From Monosporascus cannonballus (lineage: Eukaryota; Ascomycota; Sordariomycetes; Xylariales), in assembly GCA_004154925.1 (NCBI GenBank), contig QJNS01000273.1, positions 567 through 64,566 on the forward strand: a stretch of 64,000 nucleotides of DNA, in the 5' to 3' direction. The number at the start of each line of letters is the position of its first letter. Position 1 is the first letter of the stretch. Position numbers and translations under genes: made by a program. The notes beneath the pieces are model-generated. The model worked only from the letters and a program-made list of their open reading frames with translations, was not told the DNA's origin and ran no database searches. Positions 18,946 through 31,100 of this stretch are shown here, one piece after another.

Positions 18946-20610
18946 TTAGGATGAGTCGGCCTCGTAGAAGGTCTTGTAGGCCACCCTGAGGACCTCATTG
19001 ACGTGTGCCCTCTTCTTCTTCTTCTCCCTCTCGGCCTTCTTAGCGTCCTCATAACCCGAGCCCTCATCTTCAGGTTCGTACTCCTCAAAAGTGAAGTAGC
19101 CATCCTCGACAGGGAAGTCGGCCCGGAGAGTGTCCGCCTGCTCAACGTACTCTGCCGCAGCGAGGAGACCGGTGATGCTGTCGCTGGCGCCAACGAACTT
19201 GTGTAGCTGGATGTCGTACGCCGCATCCTCGTTCTTCGGGACCTTCAGAACCTTCTGGGCCCGCGATCCTATGGCGTCCAGGGCAGCGGCCTCGTCAACC
19301 TCCTCGGTATCGCTGCACTCCCAGCGGCAGCCTGCGCACTCGCGGGTAAGTCTGTGATCGTCGGCAATCTCCTCGCGGGGGACACCGATGTTCGGAGGAG
19401 CGGTAGACTTTCCCTCAAGATGAACCACAGTGCTAGTCGACAGCTCGGAGTTGGCATCGTCTCCCTCCTCCAAGACCCTGCGCACTTCGCCAACGTCACC
19501 CCAGAATTTGAGCGGCAAGTAGCTCTCGTCCTGGTAATTATCATCTATCCAATGGGCTCCGAAGTGGACGGCTGGCTGGCAAGGGTGCCCCTTGAGGTCA
19601 GTGCGATTGAAGCCGCGGACGTCTGTGGGAAGCGGCGGCCGCTGCTCTTCGGCGCCCTCTTCGATGGCGTCCAGGGTGCTACGGATGCGGGCCCAGTCTG
19701 CTTGGTTGTTGTTGTCGCCAGGCAGGCCAGGCATGTCAGCTACGGCGACGGAGTCGGGGGGGCCAGCCTTGGGAAGCCGCCCGAACTTTCGCTTACCCTT
19801 CAGGGGCTTAAGGACAGGAACCTCGAAGTCATGGTCGGAAGAGTCGGCTGGTGCTAGCTTCACCACCGTATGTTTAAAGTTGTTCACACCGTCGCCACTG
19901 TGCCCATTGCCGATTGCGTGCGGGAAGTCATTGGCGCCGAGGGGAATGACACGAGCGTCAGCATTGTTCTCCTGCGTGATCTGACATTTGTCAGTTGGAG
20001 TGGCATGAACGGGATGCTACCCATCGTGGTTCCTTACCTTAAAAGGGGTGTTGGAGGTGCCAGTACTTGCATTATCCTTGGGTTGGCCATGGATGGCGGC
20101 GCCGCGAGGTAAAAGGGGAGGAACGTCCCTTGCCTTGCCCGGAGCGATAGGATCGTAGACTTTAGGCTCAAGCAACGGGCCATCGTAGGGCGGCAAAGGC
20201 TTGACTGGCGAAGGGGCCTTGGCACGAGCGGCATCATGTGCTTGTTTGATGACTTCCAAGGCGAAAGCATTGAGGCTATGAGTGTTGTCATCCTCATGCA
20301 CATTGTCGAAACTCACAAGACGAGGGAAGTCATCACCGGGACCCTTCCTGTATCGCGCCGCGTTCTCCCGGGCCTTCAAGAGGTCAGGGAAGAGCACCTC
20401 GTGCCATCGCTGCTTCAGTTCATCAAGGCTATAGGGCCAGTCTCTGCTCATGACGTCGTGGACAGCCTTCCAGTTCTTCACCTCTTCTCCGTCGAACTCT
20501 CCATCCAAGCTGATGTGGACGTGGAGGTCTGCTTCGGCTTTCTCGTACCACTTATAGTGGGATGCGACCTGCGTCTTGGGATCCTGGTGGTGATCATCCA
20601 TGTTGTTCAT
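18946..20610 (-). CDS. Acidic hypothetical protein, two exons (535 aa)
   Basis: Exon 1 is 20610-20038, the intron is 20037-19981 (57 bp, GTAAGG...CAG), and exon 2 is 19980-18946. The splice joins T-P-F-K to I-T-Q-E-N without changing frame; the two halves otherwise look like separate genes. The N-terminal part holds EVKNWKAVHDVMSRDWPYS and LDELKQRWHEVLFPDLLKA, a pattern of spaced Trp and hydrophobic residues like a SANT/Myb-type helical domain. The rest is acidic and low-complexity, with a short CAGCRWEC motif, a charged segment ending EREKKKKRAH, and a final helical tail. No signal peptide or membrane segment, so nuclear or cytosolic is most likely. The SANT suggestion is weak and family identity is unknown. 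No break is visible. Confidence 0.72.
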
Positions 20611-20904
20611 ATGTAATGCACCCGCAGGACTAAAACTTGCGTTAGCGATTGATCAACTTCTGAGATATCTGTATCAAAGACTATGAAACTGTGTGTGCAT
20701 TGTCTGACGCTGGTTGGCGTGTACGGCGTGTTCACAATCATGTACATTGATGACTGGCGTTCATTGTCTGACCAGTGCAGCAGAGTGCTATGTAATGAGA
20801 ATATGCGATGGAAAAGAAGTCAACCATTCGCAGCAGCGGGAAAGTATTTCTCCGCATTGATTGACAAGAGGGTTCTATATGGAAAGTGAAGTTTGTCGAG
20901 AATC

Positions 20905-21390
20905 AAGGTGAGTCGTCGATGACAATAAATAGGGTGGAGGTGGTTGCAAAGGTGGGCCACTTCCTTGAAAAGGAAAAATCGGCGACTGCCTCGAAAAGGG
21001 GAATCAATGTCAATAATACTGACGGCCAGTTACAAATCAAAGTGACGGGGGTGTCATCAGAATCTGGGCATATGGCGGTCTCAGACGGGCGTGAGTGTCT
21101 TGAGGTCGCTGATACGTGAGTGGGATGCGAAGGGGTAATGCTGACATTCGTGTATATGGTCGACGTGACAACAGGACAGGTCTAGGTGGAGGTAGTTACC
21201 AAGTACTGCGACTTCCTTGGATAGGGGGAAATCGAGGACAATAATACTGGTCACCAGCTATAAGTTGAGGGTCAAAATGGCATATGGCGGACTGATAATG
21301 CGTTTGTGTAGGAGTATTGGGGTCGTCGACCTGTGAATTGGATATGAAGGGGAGAACTGAATTTCTTAAAACTTGTTCGACATGAACATG
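20905..21390. repeat. Two diverged direct repeats of about 235-260 bp
   Basis: Copy A is near 20905-21140, copy B near 21165-21390. Shared blocks occur in the same order: GTGGAGGTGGTT / GTGGAGGTAGTT, GGCCACTTCCTTG / TGCGACTTCCTTGG, CAATAATACTG, CATATGGCGG, then GTCGCTGATACGTGA / GTCGTCGACCTGTGA followed by GGATGCGAAGGGG / GGATATGAAGGGG. Confidence 0.65.
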
Positions 21391-21573
21391 GGACAGAGGT
21401 ATTTACCGTAACTGTTCAGACAAACGGGAAAAAGGAAACTGACGAGAAGGGCGCCTATTGATACGGTGAGGGAAGAGCTGATACTTCGAAGGGCTGCCTT
21501 GAGAGGACTATCAAAAATGAACAGAGAACGAAAAGGCTTCAATAATTAGTAGCGGATACATCACCAAGGGGAG

Positions 21574-21960
21574 GTACTCGGCGATGTGAAAACTTTGAGT
21601 ATGCTTTAAGGTATTGTGCAAGGGGGTTGACGACAGAAGGAGGCCCAAGAGTATCAAAAGCAGGGGAAATTTTCGAAAATAATGAAGAGAAATATCACCA
21701 AGAAATCGTGATCGGCGACGTGAAGTCTGATTGTGTCTCATGGGTATTGGGCAAGGAGGTCAGCGAAGGTGGGACATTACCATAAGCAGAGCACGCGAAT
21801 ATCCGCTCGAACAGTAGATGGATATATCATCAATGGAAGGTGATCGGCGAAATAAAGGCTTCGTATATGCTTGAGATTATTGTTCAAGGAGGTCGGCGGT
21901 GGAAGGAGTGACAGTACCACGAGCAGAGCACACAAATACCTTCCACCAAGGAAAAACAGG
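21574..21960. repeat. Three diverged direct repeats of about 125-135 bp
   Basis: Units start near 21574, 21708 and 21839. Shared blocks are CTCGGCGATGTGAA / ATCGGCGACGTGAA / ATCGGCGAAATAAA, then TATTGTGCAAGGGGGT / TATTGGGCAAGGAGGT / TATTGTTCAAGGAGGT, then (units 2 and 3) AGCAGAGCACGCGAATA / AGCAGAGCACACAAATA. Unit 1 is the most diverged. Confidence 0.65.
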
Positions 21961-22721
21961 GAAAGCGCAGTGAAGACGAGGTGTTCAAGAGGAACGCCAT
22001 CGTTATAGGGGACAAATCGCGGCGGCAGGAACGGCAGCAGGTATCAGGATGTGGAAAGAACTAGGAGAGGATAGCTTCGAACTTACGCTAGACAGTACAG
22101 CAGTGCTCTTAGGTTTTCGGTTTCTGAATGGAGAATCTCAATATTCAAAAGACAGACGTCTTTGGATGGATGAACACGTTATGAAAGAAGGTGTTGCAGA
22201 ACTAGAAGTCAAAAAAAGCACATAGGTTGTTGAGGGTGGTGGTGGAAGAAAAAGGAACGCAGTACCGAGTTCTCGAGTTCTCAATCGAAAGTTGTTTGGA
22301 TACAGAGAAAAACAGAACAGCAGTGCCTTAGTTAGGAATTAAGCGCTAGGAGACAACAAGAGTTGCTGGGAAACGGGTGAACCACGGATTTTCCATTGTC
22401 TACTTAAGGGGTGACGGCAGGACGGTTGTTGAGAGAAACCACACGAGCGCATATCGCGCTCGGGCCACATATTCCAATCAAGTTCAAGCAGTCTGTATTG
22501 ACATTAATAAAATATTACTGCTAACCTATGAAGATTTCTTCTCGAGCTCCTTAGTTTCCACGCCTACCTGCTCTGCATCGCCACTAACCAGGTCAGAATC
22601 ACCCGCTGGGTCATTCGCCTTGATATCAGAAACTCCACCGAGAGTCCTAGGCTCCTCCGACCTTCTTATCCTTGAGTTTCCAACCATCTCCCCATCTGAT
22701 CCACCCCTTCTCATGAGGTCC

Positions 22722-24080
22722 TCATGCTACTATGACCAACATTCCAGCGACCATCTGTGCGGTGTTGAGGGCACCAGAATGGGTCCATCCACCCTTCGCG
22801 TAGAGTGCATTCCTGGCGGCTGTACCGAATAGTTGCCCGCAGAACATGAACACAATCTAGACGACGTTGACTGCGTTTTGGGCTGTCGGATCTACGTTCG
22901 AAATAGCATGCGGTTCTCAACAACAATGGTATTCATGCCAAGATCCCCAGTAACGCCCAGATGACCGGACCCGCTAACGAGAACGTCCCTACGAAGGTAC
23001 CCATACAGATAGCAGCGAGGGTGACGATGTGGGCAATAAGCATGGATCCAGAAGGATAGATGCGGGAGATGAGGAACCACGAGATGACAGAATTGAGAGC
23101 ACGGGCGAGCTTCCAATGAGGGCGAAGAAACCGATTGTCAGTGGATTCAAGTGGAATGCGTCAGTGAGCTGGAATGTCAACATCGTCCAGAACGAGGTAA
23201 ACACGCCCTGGGCCAGAAAAGCGACCAGGGAGATCTATGTCAGAACCGAGTGGATGAAAGGCAGCCCGGCCACCTTTGGAAGTATAGCCGGGTAGTCGGG
23301 CATCAGAAAGAATAGAAGAATCCAGATAACCATTTGCATACCGAACGACACCCAGTAGATATTTCTCCACAAGGTATACACAGTGACGATACCGAATAAG
23401 AGACGAGCGACCAGGATCCCGGAGACAAGTCCGCTCATGACGGTGGATATCATGGTAGCTAGATGTCGCTCTGCAGCATATTGGATAGGCAGAGGAAACA
23501 TAAGCCGAGGCGTAACCGTCAGGGATCAAACCAAGAAGGAGAGCCCGAGAAAGTAGGGAAAGAATGAGTAAGTGTACATCCCGGTCACTATAAGCGTTAG
23601 TAACACCGCGGAAATTGGAAACAGGTGGGGCATACCAGCATAGAGGCCGCGAAGATCAGGGATAAGACGAAGGTCCGTTGGTTGACAAATACTCCAAGAG
23701 GAACGATGAAGAGGAGACGTCCAGCGTAACCAGCTTGTAACATAGTCGGGACCAGTGAAGACCGATGATTCGAGATGCCAAAGTCATATGTGAGAATTTT
23801 TAGGATATGACGTGCATAGTAAAGATTGGCGACGCTGAACGAAGCAGTCTGCTAAGGAGTCAGTCTTGATGTTCAAAGTTATAAAAACGGATCACGGGAA
23901 TATCCAGCAGACAACCACTCCAACGAGAATGTTCATAGTCCATGTTAGATCATGGCCTGCTTTAGGATCCCATTTAACCCAAGACGGCGTCTATCTCAGC
24001 CGCCCGAGTATGCTTGCAGGAGCTGGTCCCTCCCTGGGCCTTTGGTGCCCGGCTACGGTCTCTCATCATTTCGATGAGAT
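22722..24080 (-). pseudogene. Major facilitator superfamily (MFS) transporter pseudogene
   Basis: MFS proteins are 12-14-helix membrane transporters. Pieces in family order from the 5' end: TPSWVKWDPKAGHDLTWTMN, TASFSVANLYYARHILKILT, VPTMLQAGYAGRLLFIVPLG, then ISTVMSGLVSGILVARLLFG and YTLWRNIYWVSFGMQ with LFFLMPDYP, then FTSFWTMLTFQLTDAFHLNP and IGFFALIG, then AICMGTFVGTFSLAGPVIWA, and a last helix region FMFCGQLFGTAARNALYAKG ending at 22722. The set matches a common fungal MFS family almost end to end. The frame changes several times (for example around 23500 and 23210) and stops occur (TAG inside the first segment, TGA near 22950), so it is decayed. Substrate unknown. Confidence 0.75.
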
Positions 24081-26632
24081 GGGTATAATGGGATGCATAT
24101 GGAATGTTAGAGTTCGACTGGAGACATATGGGCTGTTATAGGGACTTATAAGTCTTGGGCAACCTTGGAGTCTAGGATTAGAACATGTTAAGGACCGAAG
24201 ACATTTTCGGGCGCTTGGTGGATCAGCCGCTCGCCTCGGGGCCACATAGTCACATCCAGTTTCCAAAATAGGGGCTAGGGTCGCGGTAAATGTATATTTA
24301 TGAAGCCTGTCTTGTTGACTCATCAATGGATCTCGTACGAAGCGATATATTCGACCCATTATCTGCATGCCTAAAATGATGAACGGCACCTACCTCTGTG
24401 TCAAGGCTGCGTTCCTCAACCACATACTGCCTGTTTTCAATTTAGAGACTTTATTAGTATAAATTCAAATCAGCACAGACTGATATACAAGGCATTAGGG
24501 TCTGTAATACCCCTGAGAAGTCCTTCCAACTGACCCTGGCTGTCTTTCTCAGCTCAATGTCCAAGCCAGTGGACGAAACGAGAGAGCTAGTATATTAAAG
24601 ATCCCAGACGGCCGCTAGAACGTGCCTAGCGAGGATAGTTTTCGCCTGATACCCGCTAAGCATAGTTAAAGGACCCTTTACCTCCATCGAAACCTTGGGG
24701 GCTAACGCTCTTCCGCCCAACCCTTAAGCCCCCCTTGCCATTCGGTTGGTACAGCTTAGCCGGCCGGCGTTAAATAGACTAGACGACCAGCCTTATCCTC
24801 CAGCCACAAGATTACCACAGGCAATAGTTGAAAACGGAAAGGATGTACATAGTTCCGGTTCTTTTACACGGGTACAGGGCATGTGGGGCGAACGGGGAAC
24901 AGGAGAAATAAACCGGAGCCAGCAAGGGCATTATCCGTAGTTATTACAACTCATTAGATGCAACTTAGGACATTGATCCAACTCGGACGCACCACCTCCG
25001 CCCAACGGGAGTCGCCGGAAACCGCCCCAAAACGATACGGGGCCGTGGGGGTAGCAATGGATCCGTCATTTCACTCCATGATGACCGGAGGAGGTGGGGC
25101 ACGGAGCCGAACGAGCAACAGCATGAGATGATCCATCGGCACCCCTCGGCGCCCTACGGTGTCATGGCATCGATCAGGAAGGAGGCTTGCAGCCGATGTC
25201 ACGGAAACGCGTGGATCACTATCCTCCCCGGGAGTAGAACAAAATGCCTGGTACTTAGGAACTCGTTGGAAGAGTCTAGTATGGCTTTCGTTTTTAGGGC
25301 TGATTTTTTCTTTTTTCTTTCTGTTGACGCAGTGCTATTACCTACCATCATGGGAGGCCTGGGTTCGGTAGCGGACGGCAAGGCCATATGCCCTATTACG
25401 TGCACAGGATTCCAACAGAAATAAGCCTGGTGTGGTGCGTTGGTAGCATGCTTTTGATCAGGGTAGCTTGGGCCCTAAGGATTAGCAATAGTCCGGAGGC
25501 ACTCATGTAGGGAGAGAGCCCGATTTGAATCGGGGCCCAGATATTCTATTACCTGTTCTCTTTCCCCTTCTTTCCTCCTCTTCTTACACTTATATTTTTT
25601 CCAATAATCATCTCTCCGCCCTCCCCCGCAACCTACAGTCCTGCAATACTCTACGTACCCAATTCGACATCCTATGTATTTCATCACAAATCAGTCCCGA
25701 TCTAAATCATTACATTGGACTATGAACGCTGCTTTGCACAATACCCATCCATGCTGTAGTTACGATTGGCTTGGAGACAGACCCAAGATGGTAAATCTAT
25801 TATTGCAGTTGATGGTGGCCATGGCATCCCCCATACCCTCATACTAACCAATCAGCATACGCATCCTGCGCCATGAGCCAGTCCAGCCTTGGCAAAAGCC
25901 ACTAACGTTAGAATAGCGCAGAACATGTTAGAGTTGTCATTAGCCTGCGCCGAAGCCTGGTCTTCAAACAATATCACACAGTAATGCCTTAGAACGTGGG
26001 GAAGGTTAGGTATGGGTAAGGACGATATTATATGAAAACGATGCATTCTTAATTGGCAACTTTCCGAATGATATGCGCATTATGAGCTATTCGCAGCCCG
26101 TCCTCGGTACCCGCAAGAATTGCCACTGCTGCTAGTTGACGACCTTCCTTCTATTAGAGCTCCATTATAGTCTGTGCTCTATACCACAGGACTTCCCATT
26201 ACTCCCGGTTAATGGCGTTCTTGTTGTCATAGTACTCCCATTGTCCGCGACTTGAAACTGTTTTGCAATTCACTTGTCGCCATTCTTCCCATTGTGACCG
26301 GTCATGGTCAATGGTATACATCACCGGGCTTCTCGCATATGCCACTACCGAGTCTTGTTATTGGACCCTCTCTGTTTACACTCTTCTTTTTTTTTCGACC
26401 AAACCACCACAGTAGACCACCCTCCTACCCCAACATTGCTATAACCTTTGTAAACGACTATACCATAGTCTGAAGCTTGATGTTGTATACTTGCCAACTG
26501 ATGGTATCACTCACGCGTTATGCCGCTTTTGTATGAAGTCTTCCCGGCTCCATCTTCAACTGTTACCCCAGAGTAGTCCGGTAATTACGCATCTTCATCT
26601 TCAGCCATCACACACATCTTCTATCATCAATC
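24081..26632. other. Gene-free stretch
   Basis: No recognisable gene on either strand; only short frames. The last 300 bases are pyrimidine-rich and probably the promoter and leader of the gene starting at 26633. Confidence 0.4.
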
Positions 26633-28181
26633 ATGAACCATTCTCCAACGATAGATTTCTCAGACATGGACCCACGCTTGATGGGGTCTGGAACGGATGC
26701 TTGGGCTGACGAAACCAACGATACGAATAGCATCGCCCCGCCATACCAACCAGCATCACACAACCAGTCAGCGGCGGTAAATACTAATGTCGCAAGCCGT
26801 TCTGACGATCCTTTTGTGCTACCAGGATATGGCAGCGCCGCAGGCCAAGATAAAGTCGACCAACATTACGGCTTTAATACGTCTCGTGATCTCCTGACAT
26901 CTAATACCGGTCAGGGCAACCCAGCTAACTTCTCAAGTCTTGTTCCGGGATGTTCGGCCATGTCAGCTCAGCAGTCTCATTATAGCACCATTACATCAGC
27001 AACCCTCCCCGAGATCCCGGATATCTATCTCCGTGGCAGATGATTGGACTCACTGTCTCCGGCAACGACTACGAGGATCTCGCCCCCAAAAAAGGCCTTG
27101 CCAATCCAGCTTCCCCAGACTAGCCAGCATTCTGCAGAAATGGAGTTACCGATGTATGGTAGTTTTAACACTGCCATGCCTGATCACGACCCACGGGCAG
27201 CTATGAACACGGCTAGGGGCTTCAGTATATTGCACCCAATGACCAACACCCCCGAAATCCCCAACGATTACACTTATAACTACATGACCCCAGTGAGCAC
27301 CGTAACTCATACAGATACGAGCACACCACGCAGAACCGTCGGCATGCATAACTCCAAAACCGGGAGGTACCAAGGCTACATCAAGAACGAAGCTGAAGCC
27401 GAGGTCCTCTTCAAGCAATACCTCGCGCAGTGTGATACGGACAAGGAGAGCCTCGAGGACTTCCCACGGGACGATGACGGCCAGCGCCGACTCGTCCGCC
27501 AGGCGGTCGAGGCTATGATGCAGCTCGAGGGCTCCAGGGAAGCCGCGGAGGCCGAGGGGGCCGAGGGGGCCGAGGGCGGCTCCAGGAGGAGGCTCACGGC
27601 ATACAATAGGGTGTTCGAGCACTTCTGGTCGAATCTGGAGCTAGAGCTCATGGGCTGGCGACTCTTGGTCAGCAGTCTTCCCCCGCACACAGCTAGCAGT
27701 CATTGGTTTTGTAACTAACAACACGTGTCTAAATATAGTCCGTGTGTAAGGACGCATAGCTGGGTAAATGCCGGGTAGCTGGCTGGTCCACCAGACAGGA
27801 GAATGTCGAACCAGTGCAAGACGTTCGACATGTTCACGGAGAGATGGAATAAGGTCCTTAACCAGCTTAGGGTAAGATTCTGATGATCAAACTGATATAA
27901 AATCCCGTCAACGGATCCTCGCTGACAGCTCCTACTACGAGCAGGTGTCTAAAAGGACGGTAAAGGCGCTTTTCGACACCCCTTTTGTTGACAGACTGGC
28001 CTGGAATGTTGCCGGGGAGGGAAAGGTATGCTTTGTGTATCTTCTTGTACCCCTGTCGCGTTACTTATTCCGGCGTTTACCGAAGTTGACGAATTCGTAG
28101 CGCATCGAGGCGAACCAGAAGGGGAATGCCAGGAAGGGCAAGATACTCCGCGAGACGATCCGGGATGAAAGGGTTGGATAG
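26633..28181 (+). pseudogene. Conserved fungal hypothetical protein with one premature stop
   Basis: Exon 1 starts MNHSPTIDFSDMDPRLMGS in a good start context and stays open for about 340 codons except for TGA at 27041-27043 (G-R-stop-L-D-S), probably once CGA. It contains RTVGMHNSKTGRYQGYIKNE, then an acidic G-A-E repeat from a GCCGAGGGG triplication, then RVFEHFWSNLELELMGW. Likely downstream exons encode CKTFDMFTERWNKVLNQLR (to about 27870), SYYEQVSKRTVKALFDTPFV plus DRLAWNVAGEGK (27930-28026) and RIEANQKGNARKGKILRET to a stop at 28179-28181, joined by plausible GT-AG introns. The C-terminal arrangement (F-x-x-R-W ... V-K-x-L-F-D ... N-A-R-K) resembles a repeated family of fungal hypothetical proteins. 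Function unknown. Confidence 0.55.
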
Positions 28182-31100
28182 TAGCGGCAGCACCGCTGAT
28201 GCAGGGGAAGCACAGGAGAACCGACCGGAGCTTCGATACCGTCGAGGATTATTAGCGTAAGGTTCATAACTCATATTCGTCTGAGCCCAAACCACGCACA
28301 TATTCCATCCATACATATGGTGTAAGAATGTCAGGTGAAATTTATGTGAGAACGTAGTCGCACCACAGGACACTATTCGTTCCGCAAGAGAGTTTATAAG
28401 TCTAATACCGACCTCTCCTTGAAAGCTAAGTATGCGTCCGTCTTTCTTTGGGCGTGGCAGGTCCCGCTAAAACAAGCCCTTTCGACGAAATGCTATAGTG
28501 TCCTCCCAAGTCCTGTACACGTAGCGTTATATGCTCATGGACTGGCATGGTCGGAAAAAGGGGTATACGGTTCGAAAGCCTGGAGTCTCTGCAGCAACAC
28601 ATGAAGCCAACAAGACGCGATCAAAGGATTACCAAGTCTCTGGGTGATGTATATCTCCTGCATCAATTGCTTTTGGAGCTTGGAACTGGTTCGACTCCAT
28701 TCCTCATCATTTATAATGGTGTGTTGTACGCCTCGTAGCGCGACTCGTGAATATCACAACTCCCTACCCAGCCAATTCTGCAGAATTCCTGCCAATAGGT
28801 TTACAGCGGCCTCGGCCGTTCAAAGACTATAGCTTCTTTCAATGTCACCATCTTATAGAGGGTTACCTCTGGAGCTAAGAGCCAGAGTTTATCAATCCCT
28901 AGCAAGCATTCTCCACCACTCGGTTTCGGAGAGATATTACGGGGCAATCTGGGGATCCGAGTTCACAACCCCATCCGCGAGAATCGATGGGTAACGATGC
29001 CGTGCGCCCACAACATCTGAAACCGTACGACCAGCAAGCAGTAAGGGGGTCCCCACGGCGCACGGTGGAACATGAAGATCGGTATGACGCGGGCCTGAAC
29101 ATGACGGTTCCACCACCGAATCCCCATCTCCAGCGCCGTGTGTCGTTTCACGTCCTCCTGAAGCTAGCTAACTAGATTGATGGATGGATAGCCTCGCCCC
29201 TGTGAACCGTGACGACGTTTTTTCTATTTTCATTCCAGGGGCAACGGGGTACCGCAGCAGCAGCCGGGTGAGTACAAGATTTAGATCCCACCGATTCCTA
29301 ATAGCGTCACCAAGGCTTCGATTGAGGGGCCTGCGCACGATGCGGCGACGCTGGATTGTCTATCTAGGTGCGTTCTGCAGCCCAACCGCGTCGGGCCCGC
29401 GGCTATGGTGCATGGCGATGACAGCCATCTTCATCAGCGGCGTGCGTTCGCCGTATCGTCTGCCCAGACAGCGACCATACTTCGATGTTCCCGATTCGTC
29501 TTGTGCGACAGTGCCGACATACGGTACGGGGCCCCCTGCACGCGGCTTGCCTTCGTACAACACCGTACGCCGAGGGTATCCTCCCCTGGCTGGTTAACCG
29601 GCCCAGGTGCGGACGTGGAGGGCGGGGTAATCAGTCTAGTTGGGCTGGCCCCTAATAAAGGGAACCTGCGTGACGGACACAGATACAACGTGAGGTCAGA
29701 ACAGCGTAACAGCGAAGTAAGCAACATGAGGCACATGGCTAATGGTGGCCTGGTTTATAACCTAGTCAACAGTCCGTATGCAGGCGCATACCAAAAATAA
29801 AGTATCCCCCCAGCCGAGTCGGCCCTAAGGCCGTCCCGTCTCCCGGTCTGACGCGCGCTGAGTGGTCCAGCCTCCCGCGAGTGCAACGCGGTAGGGTGGA
29901 TACACACCACCGCCTCGGGTTCGGGTGCCGTCCGCCCTCCAAGAGCGGGCGATTATGGGCCGGTGGGCTGAAGCGCACGAGAGCGCGGATATAGATAGGA
30001 GCGCGCAGATAGATGGCGGGAGGGTTACGTTGCAGGTTCAGCGCGCAGAGTTGAGGGCGGAGTCAGCATGGAACTATAACCCCTCCCGCAGCTTCTTTCC
30101 CGCAGTAAGACATAATAGGCAATATGGGTATATAGCAGACGTAGTTGATGGTGGTGCGGGAGGGGCTATTCAGAACTGTATGGGAAGGGTCATCCTGTAT
30201 GTGGCTTCGGGCCCTTCCGGCCGGTGGTTGGTTAGGAGCCCAGAATGATAAGCCAACAGCTGCGAAGTTCCGGTCCCGATGTCACCACACTCCAGGCTCC
30301 TATTGGTGGACCGCCCGGGATGCCCGTCGGTTCTATCTCTCATTTTGGCAGCTACTTGCATGACCGCTGACATGTCTCACCCGATATAGAATCTGGATAT
30401 GGTTTATAGCTAGAGCCCGTCCGAGGCCAAGCACTCACTCATTGTAGAAGCAATACGAGGAGGTCTCAGGCCCCGAAGAAAACCCGTTTCTTTCGAGTCG
30501 TAGAAGATACCAGGCGCCATTCCCTAGCTGCCAAGTTGGTCGTCGAATGCGGCAGCTCGTTCAAGACGTACATTACTTTTAGCGCTTGTTTGTAATTTGT
30601 AATTGATCAATCCTCTTGGGAGCAAACTGCAAATAAAAGTTCAGGCTAATTGCATTAACACGCCTGGGAGCGGGGGGCGAGGAGGAAAAGGATGGGCTGG
30701 GTCTCCAACCGGGAACCTGCCGTCCACGATGCATCCAACTCACGTTGTCGGATTGACGGTGGAATCTGTGACGGGAGGGGGGGTCAGTATAATGATGAAC
30801 CAGCCCCGCGAAATAATGAGTATAGACAGCTCTAGGAAACCGGCGCGACATATAGCCTTACAACAGAAAACTACTAGAAGGGATCAACACCGGTATGGCA
30901 CAGTAGAGCATTTTGGAGAGTGATCTGATTTGTGGGTGTGGTATTCTATGGCATCATCTATACCGTATATCTTTAAGTACGGTCAAAAGCGAAGAGGGGA
31001 ATAAAACCTTTATTAAATCAAGCGCCGGTGTGCCCCGGGCTCGCCTATCTCAGCCTAACTGCGAATAGCTTACGGCAACGGTAAAATAACCGGATTGAAG

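Larger units (their letters stand above)
20611..22721. other. Gene-free stretch dominated by degenerate tandem repeats
   Basis: No gene recognised. It contains two families of diverged direct repeats (20905-21390 and 21574-21960). The plus strand is rich in GGA/GAA motifs. Confidence 0.5.

Noticed and set aside
25490..25550. tRNA-like sequence on the reverse strand (TTCAAAT loop with a CCCG/CGGG stem)
   Set aside because: Only the T-arm resembles a tRNA. The base before the loop is not G, and no matching acceptor stem, D-arm or anticodon arm could be paired at the right spacing.
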